Positions 60,617-64,000 of a DNA stretch of 64,000 nt are shown here, piece after piece. Below the pieces are notes generated by a model. The model was not told where the DNA came from, did no database searches, and was given only the letters and a program-made list of their open reading frames with translations. Within the stretch, counting starts at the first letter, position 1; each line of letters starts with the position of its first letter. This DNA comes from Rothia mucilaginosa ATCC 25296 (GTDB taxonomy: Bacteria > Actinomycetota > Actinomycetes > Actinomycetales > Micrococcaceae): contig NZ_ACVO01000024.1 in the NCBI RefSeq assembly GCF_000175615.1, forward strand, positions 1-64,000, read 5' to 3'. Position numbers and translations under genes: made by a program.

Positions 60617-61468
60617 CTACAGCTGCCCGAATCCTTGCGGGTAGATCGGCTCGTAGGTGTTGCGGTTGCTGTAGCCGTCGCGGTCAACCACAATCACCCA
60701 CTGCCCGCGCAGATGCTCCACAGCCACCGAGAAACGCCCCAGATACTTCAAATATTTGCGGATATCTTGCTTCTCCCCCGTCTCCTTAACGTAAAACGCA
60801 AGGTCCTTAGCCTTAGTCGTGTACAGGGTGCTCACCAGGATTTTTCGGCTCGTATTTTTAGCCTTTTCACCGGCGATAAGATCATCGGCAACGTTGGCGC
60901 TCAGCACATTCTTATCAGCCGAAATAACCCACCCGCGCTTCTCCCTGTACAGGCGAAGAATTTCGGGGTGCAGCACCTTTTCCGGGTCCGTAACCTTAGA
61001 AAGAGGCTCCGTATCGCCCGTGTGGTAGAAGTAATTCATCGACGCAAAGAAGTACGCCAAGAATGCGTACAAGCCGGCGCGGTCGTAGTTATCCATTCCG
61101 GGCTGCTGAATAGGGTACGGCACGTTCTGCGCCGCCTGCGCCTCGGTAGCAGGAATGAAGCGCCCCTTACGTTCGAATGCCGTATAAACCAGCGGCCCGG
61201 AGGAAGGCCCCAAGCTGTGGAGCTCATCGTACTTCTCCGTGGGTTCCAGGCGCACAAATTCCTGGTCACGCTTCTTATCGGCCTGGGACTTCAAGCCTGT
61301 CCCGTTGAGCAGTTTAGTGCCCCAGCCAAAACCTATCGCGACGAGGGCGGCACCGGCGAACACGCCAGCTCGTATAAACTTGGCGCGAGAAATCATAGAC
61401 CTCATGAGCGCTCGTTGCTCGTTGTATCCGGGTCCGCCGTATCCGGGTCCACCAAAGTTATTCGTCAT
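60617..61468 (-). CDS. Membrane-anchored protein of a DUF6318-like family
   Basis: A 283-residue protein. A Gly/Pro/Tyr-rich cytoplasmic start (GGPGYGGPGYNEQ) leads into one helix (about 33-48, AGVFAGAALVAIGFGW), placing the rest outside. The core YAFLAYFFASMNYFYHTGD (about 133-151) and EKRGWVISADKNVL (about 177-190) resemble the DUF6318 proteins of Micrococcaceae from memory, but no Cys is present. The protein coded 16 nt upstream has the same core without the anchor, so the two are paralogues in one operon. The start has GGGGAGG just upstream. Confidence 0.72.
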   Translation of the reverse strand: MTNNFGGPGYGGPGYNEQRALMRSMISRAKFIRAGVFAGAALVAIGFGWGTKLLNGTGLKSQADKKRDQEFVRLEPTEKYDELHSLGPSSGPLVYTAFERKGRFIPATEAQAAQNVPYPIQQPGMDNYDRAGLYAFLAYFFASMNYFYHTGDTEPLSKVTDPEKVLHPEILRLYREKRGWVISADKNVLSANVADDLIAGEKAKNTSRKILVSTLYTTKAKDLAFYVKETGEKQDIRKYLKYLGRFSVAVEHLRGQWVIVVDRDGYSNRNTYEPIYPQGFGQL

Positions 61469-61484
61469 GTTGCTCTCCCCTCCC

Positions 61485-62075
61485 CTAGCTCAAACTATTT
61501 TCTAGGATGAATTGGACGGGCCTCCACTCATTCGTGAATTGTGTGCGTAGAGTCCCGTGTATTGCGCCGTCACGGATCAGGCCGCGCGTATCAAAATCGG
61601 TGATGGGGTACACCTGGTTTGTGTCTTTGCGGTACACCTGAACTTCGGGAAGAATATCGAACCGCACGTTCCATTCCACAATTTTTAGCGTCTCGTCGAT
61701 GAGGCGCGGCTGCCCCTCCAGAAGATTCATGGTCAGAACCTTAGATGCAGGCGTGATGACCCAGCCTTTACCCTCTTCGTAGAGGTCCTGAATGGCGGGG
61801 AAGAACATTTCTTCACTGATATTGTCGATCCGCAGAACTGCCGGTTCGGAGGCGAGAATCATGTAGTTTTGGCAGGCGTAGTAGTAGCCCAGGTAGGGGC
61901 GCAGGTTTGACACCTTGTAAGCATTCGGCGTGTACCTCACGCCCGGGGCGGGTGCCGAGTAAGCGGGGTGGTCCCGGTTTGCGGGTGTGTAGGGCCCAAT
62001 CACACCATCGGCCACATACGGGTATGTTCCGGTGTAGTCTTTTTCGTCAAAGAGCATTTGAGCGTTGACGGTCAT
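61485..62075 (-). CDS. Soluble paralogue of the DUF6318-like protein
   Basis: A 196-residue protein without signal peptide or membrane helix. The segments LRPYLGYYYACQNYMILAS (about 58-76) and EEGKGWVITPASKVL (about 100-114) align with the core of the downstream gene product. It has AAGGAGG 6 nt before the ATG. The pair lies between pgk and tpiA, a place normally free of extra genes. The function is unknown; an anchor/partner pair is a possible reading. Confidence 0.72.
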   Translation of the reverse strand: MTVNAQMLFDEKDYTGTYPYVADGVIGPYTPANRDHPAYSAPAPGVRYTPNAYKVSNLRPYLGYYYACQNYMILASEPAVLRIDNISEEMFFPAIQDLYEEGKGWVITPASKVLTMNLLEGQPRLIDETLKIVEWNVRFDILPEVQVYRKDTNQVYPITDFDTRGLIRDGAIHGTLRTQFTNEWRPVQFILENSLS

Positions 62076-62186
62076 TCTTTCCCTCCTTGGATTCGATGTT
62101 CACTAGTTGCCGTTTTCATAAGCTGCCGAGGTGGTCCTGGACTGCTCGGGCGGCTGGGTTCAGCACCTGGGCGTCTTCGCCCGCCT

Positions 62187-62228
62187 GTATTCGCTTGTCT
62201 GTAGTTGCTTGCCTGTATTTGTTTGCCT
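62187..62228. repeat. 14-bp tandem repeat, three units
   Basis: Three units with consensus GTATTTGCTTGCCT lie end to end. Confidence 0.75.
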
Positions 62229-62444
62229 GTGGAGGTGCGTGCGCTCCCTGCTTCACTCCCCCTCAGTAACCGTATGGGTACCGCCCGGTGAGCGCCGGGA
62301 ACCTCTACATTTCCAGTCTAGTAAAGCTGCCTCTAAGCATCCCGATTAGAGGCACCAAACCCAGGGAATCCACAGCATATAGCCAGGAAACAGCCCCGCC
62401 CCCCTGCCCGCGCAGGATTATCCGGACCTGAGCGGGCATGCAGA

Positions 62445-62488
62445 AACCCCCGCCGGAACGGTACCGAAATACCGCCCCAGCGGGGGTT
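62445..62488 (-). terminator. pgk terminator
   Basis: AACCCCCGC (62445-62453) pairs with GCGGGGGTT (62480-62488), with an inner GGTA/TACC-type hairpin. TTTC follows on the minus strand. Confidence 0.75.
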
Positions 62489-62527
62489 CCTTACACTAAA
62501 ACCGTGTACTAAATCTGTGCACCCAGA

Positions 62528-63751
62528 TTAGGCGCCCAGTGCCTCCAGGCCGGGCAGGGTCTTACCCTCAATGTACTCGAGGGAAGCGCCACCACCGGTG
62601 GAGATGTGGCCGAACTGCTCATCCTTGAAGCCCAGGTTACGGACTGCAGAAGCAGAGTCGCCACCACCAATGATGGAGAATGCGTCAGAGTCGACGATAG
62701 CCTGTGCCACCGCGCGGGTACCCTCAGCGAAGGGAGCAATCTCGAACACGCCAACGGGGCCGTTCCAGAAGATGGTCTTTGCAGCCTTAATCTTCTCAGC
62801 GAAGATTTCGCGGGTCTTGGGGCCAATGTCCAGACCCTCAGCCTCTGCGCCGAGCTTGCCGCCGGTCAGATCCTCAATGGGGCGGATCTCGGTGTTAGCG
62901 TCAGCGGAGAATGCGTCAGACCAAACAACGTCAACTGCGGTGATGATTTCGGTACCCTTCTCGGGAGCTTCCTTCAGGTAACGCAGAACGTTCTCGACCT
63001 GGTCCTTCTCCAGCAGAGACTGGCCAACCTCGTAGCCCTGTGCGTATGCGAAGGTGTAGCCCATACCGCCACCAATGAGGATGGTGTCAGCCTTACCGAT
63101 CAGGTTGTCAATCACGGCGAGCTTATCGGAAACCTTAGCGCCACCCATGACCACAACGAAGGGACGCTCGGGATCGTTCAGGGTCTTAGCCAGAACGTCA
63201 ACTTCCTTCTTCACCAGGTCACCCAGGTACGCGGGCAGACGCTTAGCAACGTCGTAGACGGAAGCGTGCTTGCGGTGAACCGCACCGAATGCGTCGTTCA
63301 CGTATGCGCCGTTCTCGCCGGTCAGTGCAACCAGCTCGTCAGCGAACTCGCCGCGCTCTGCGTCATCCTTGGAGGTTTCGCGTGCATCGTAGCGGACGTT
63401 CTCAACGACCAGAACTTCGCCGTCAGCCAGGGCTGCTGCCTTAGCCTTTGCGTCCTCGCCTACCAGGTCGGTTGCAACCTTCACGGGCACGGATGCCAGC
63501 TCAGCCAGGCGTGCAGCTGCCGGTGCGATGGAGTACTGGGGGTCAACCTTGCCCTTGGGGCGGCCCAGGTGCGCGGTCACGATAACGCGTGCGCCAGCCT
63601 TGGCAAGCTTCTCAATGACGGGCAGGGATGCGCGGACGCGACCGTCGTCGGTGACAACGCCGTCCTTCAGGGGTACGTTCAGGTCGGAACGGACGAGAAC
63701 GTGGCGGCCTGCGACGCCTTCTTCGAGCAGTTCGGACAGTGCCTTAGCCAT
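62528..63751 (-). CDS. pgk: Phosphoglycerate kinase
   Basis: Transfers phosphate from 1,3-bisphosphoglycerate to ADP in glycolysis. The 407 residues carry VLVRSDLNVPLKDG, TAHLGRPKG, VENVRYDARETSKDD, VVMGGAKVSDKLAVIDNL, GGGMGYTF, NGPVGVFE and GGGDSASAV, the nucleotide and substrate sites in order. The ATG at 63751 has AGGAGG 7 nt upstream; the frame opens 54 nt further without support. Its promoter lies 41-69 nt upstream. No gap gene is within 200 bp upstream, at the window edge. Confidence 0.97.
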   Translation of the reverse strand: MAKALSELLEEGVAGRHVLVRSDLNVPLKDGVVTDDGRVRASLPVIEKLAKAGARVIVTAHLGRPKGKVDPQYSIAPAAARLAELASVPVKVATDLVGEDAKAKAAALADGEVLVVENVRYDARETSKDDAERGEFADELVALTGENGAYVNDAFGAVHRKHASVYDVAKRLPAYLGDLVKKEVDVLAKTLNDPERPFVVVMGGAKVSDKLAVIDNLIGKADTILIGGGMGYTFAYAQGYEVGQSLLEKDQVENVLRYLKEAPEKGTEIITAVDVVWSDAFSADANTEIRPIEDLTGGKLGAEAEGLDIGPKTREIFAEKIKAAKTIFWNGPVGVFEIAPFAEGTRAVAQAIVDSDAFSIIGGGDSASAVRNLGFKDEQFGHISTGGGASLEYIEGKTLPGLEALGA

Positions 63752-63791
63752 AGGAATTCCTCCTGGATAGGTGGGTTTATATACCGTTTCC

Positions 63792-63820
63792 ATCATACCG
63801 AACATTAGGGTGATTGACAG
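63792..63820 (-). promoter_or_regulatory. pgk promoter
   Basis: On the minus strand CTGTCA (63815-63820) and TATGAT (63792-63797) are 17 nt apart, giving a transcript start about 30-35 nt before the pgk ATG. Confidence 0.65.
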
Positions 63821-63842
63821 CCTAGTAAATAGCTTTTATATG
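63814..63842 (+). promoter_or_regulatory. Candidate plus-strand promoter overlapping the pgk promoter
   Basis: TTGACA (63814-63819) and TATATG (63837-63842) are 17 nt apart. The -35 hexamers of this and the pgk promoter overlap back to back. Confidence 0.4.
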
Positions 63843-63855
63843 GTGTTTTTCCGCA

Positions 63856-63872
63856 GAATATCGCGGATATTC
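63856..63872. promoter_or_regulatory. Inverted repeat near the right edge
   Basis: Perfect arms GAATATC and GATATTC with a 3-nt spacer, 14 nt after the candidate plus-strand -10 element. It is a possible operator. Confidence 0.35.
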
Positions 63873-63905
63873 GCACTCTCTATCAGCTATTTTCTTACGG
63901 TATTT

Positions 63906-63935
63906 TTGACCCAAAAGGGCGACGGAAAATAGTAT
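63906..63935 (+). promoter_or_regulatory. Second candidate plus-strand promoter near the right edge
   Basis: TTGACC (63906-63911) and TAGTAT (63930-63935) with 18 nt between. A plus-strand gene may begin beyond the window. Confidence 0.35.
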
Positions 63936-64000
63936 GTTTATACATTTTGGGGTTTATTAAGACCCTTTACACAGAGCCTTGGTACAGCAAACCCCGACTC

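Larger units (their letters stand above)
62076..62527. other. Intergenic region downstream of pgk
   Basis: 452 bp holding the pgk terminator (62445-62488), the 14-bp tandem repeat (62187-62228) and, presumably, the promoter of the hypothetical gene pair. No gene is seen. Confidence 0.5.

Overview
The window is chromosomal DNA of a high-GC Gram-positive bacterium. Gene content, gene order and codon use (strong preference for C- or G-ending codons) point to an actinobacterium of the Micrococcaceae, most likely Rothia. The genus is inferred from gene content and was not confirmed by a search. Most of the window is housekeeping DNA with dense, mostly co-oriented genes, strong hairpin terminators and one tRNA. 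One AT-rich island and one accessory cluster stand out.

Layout. 1-2.3 kb: the start of an exported-protein gene, then an AT-rich DUF262/DUF1524 gene of the GmrSD type, bounded by a 19-bp perfect terminator. 2.6-6.1 kb: pyrD, uppS, recO and a small acidic protein, all on the minus strand. 6.4-10.7 kb: L-lactate dehydrogenase, an M20 amidohydrolase with a histidine-rich N-terminus, and a divergent butanediol dehydrogenase behind an operator-like palindrome. 10.9-17.5 kb: tRNA-Leu(GAG), pepN (predicted leaderless), a HIRAN-like membrane protein, an LCP cell-wall ligase and zinc-free ribosomal protein L31. 17.7-25 kb: an rRNA methyltransferase with an ABC ATPase, two short-chain dehydrogenases including fabG, a small Cys protein, a YdjM-like membrane protein, a 28-codon gene behind a leader with two alternative folds, and an ABC-F protein. 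25.2-27.5 kb: the bioY-bioM-bioN biotin ECF transporter behind a BioQ-like operator. 27.6-34.7 kb: a DUF4253 protein, a small HD hydrolase and the sufR-sufB-sufD-sufC-sufT iron-sulfur cluster operon, which lacks sufS and sufU. 34.9-37 kb: an ABC-2 exporter pair. 37.6-45 kb: tkt, tal, zwf, opcA and pgl, which together form the pentose phosphate pathway apart from the 6-phosphogluconate dehydrogenase step. Pgl carries an unusual Cys/Gly/His-rich insertion.

45-58.4 kb is the accessory block. An orphan HicB-like gene sits between two copies of a 24-bp repeat that carries a terminator arm. It is followed by a minus-strand cluster of five genes: a SWIM zinc-finger protein, three very large related helical proteins (DUF6493-like), and an 875-residue protein with a TerD-like C-terminal domain. 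No MoxR AAA+ or VWA gene, the usual companions of SWIM systems, lies in or beside the cluster. This is the best candidate in the window for an undescribed system.

58.5-64 kb: the glycolytic block pgk, tpiA, secG, interrupted by a pair of related hypothetical proteins between pgk and tpiA and by a membrane protein between tpiA and secG. The window ends in the pgk promoter region.

The metabolic genes fit a fermentative or facultative lifestyle: glycolysis (pgk, tpiA), lactate and butanediol formation (ldh, bdhA), the pentose phosphate pathway, Fe-S assembly, and biotin scavenging in place of synthesis. All names rest on motifs and remembered family features; no database search was run.
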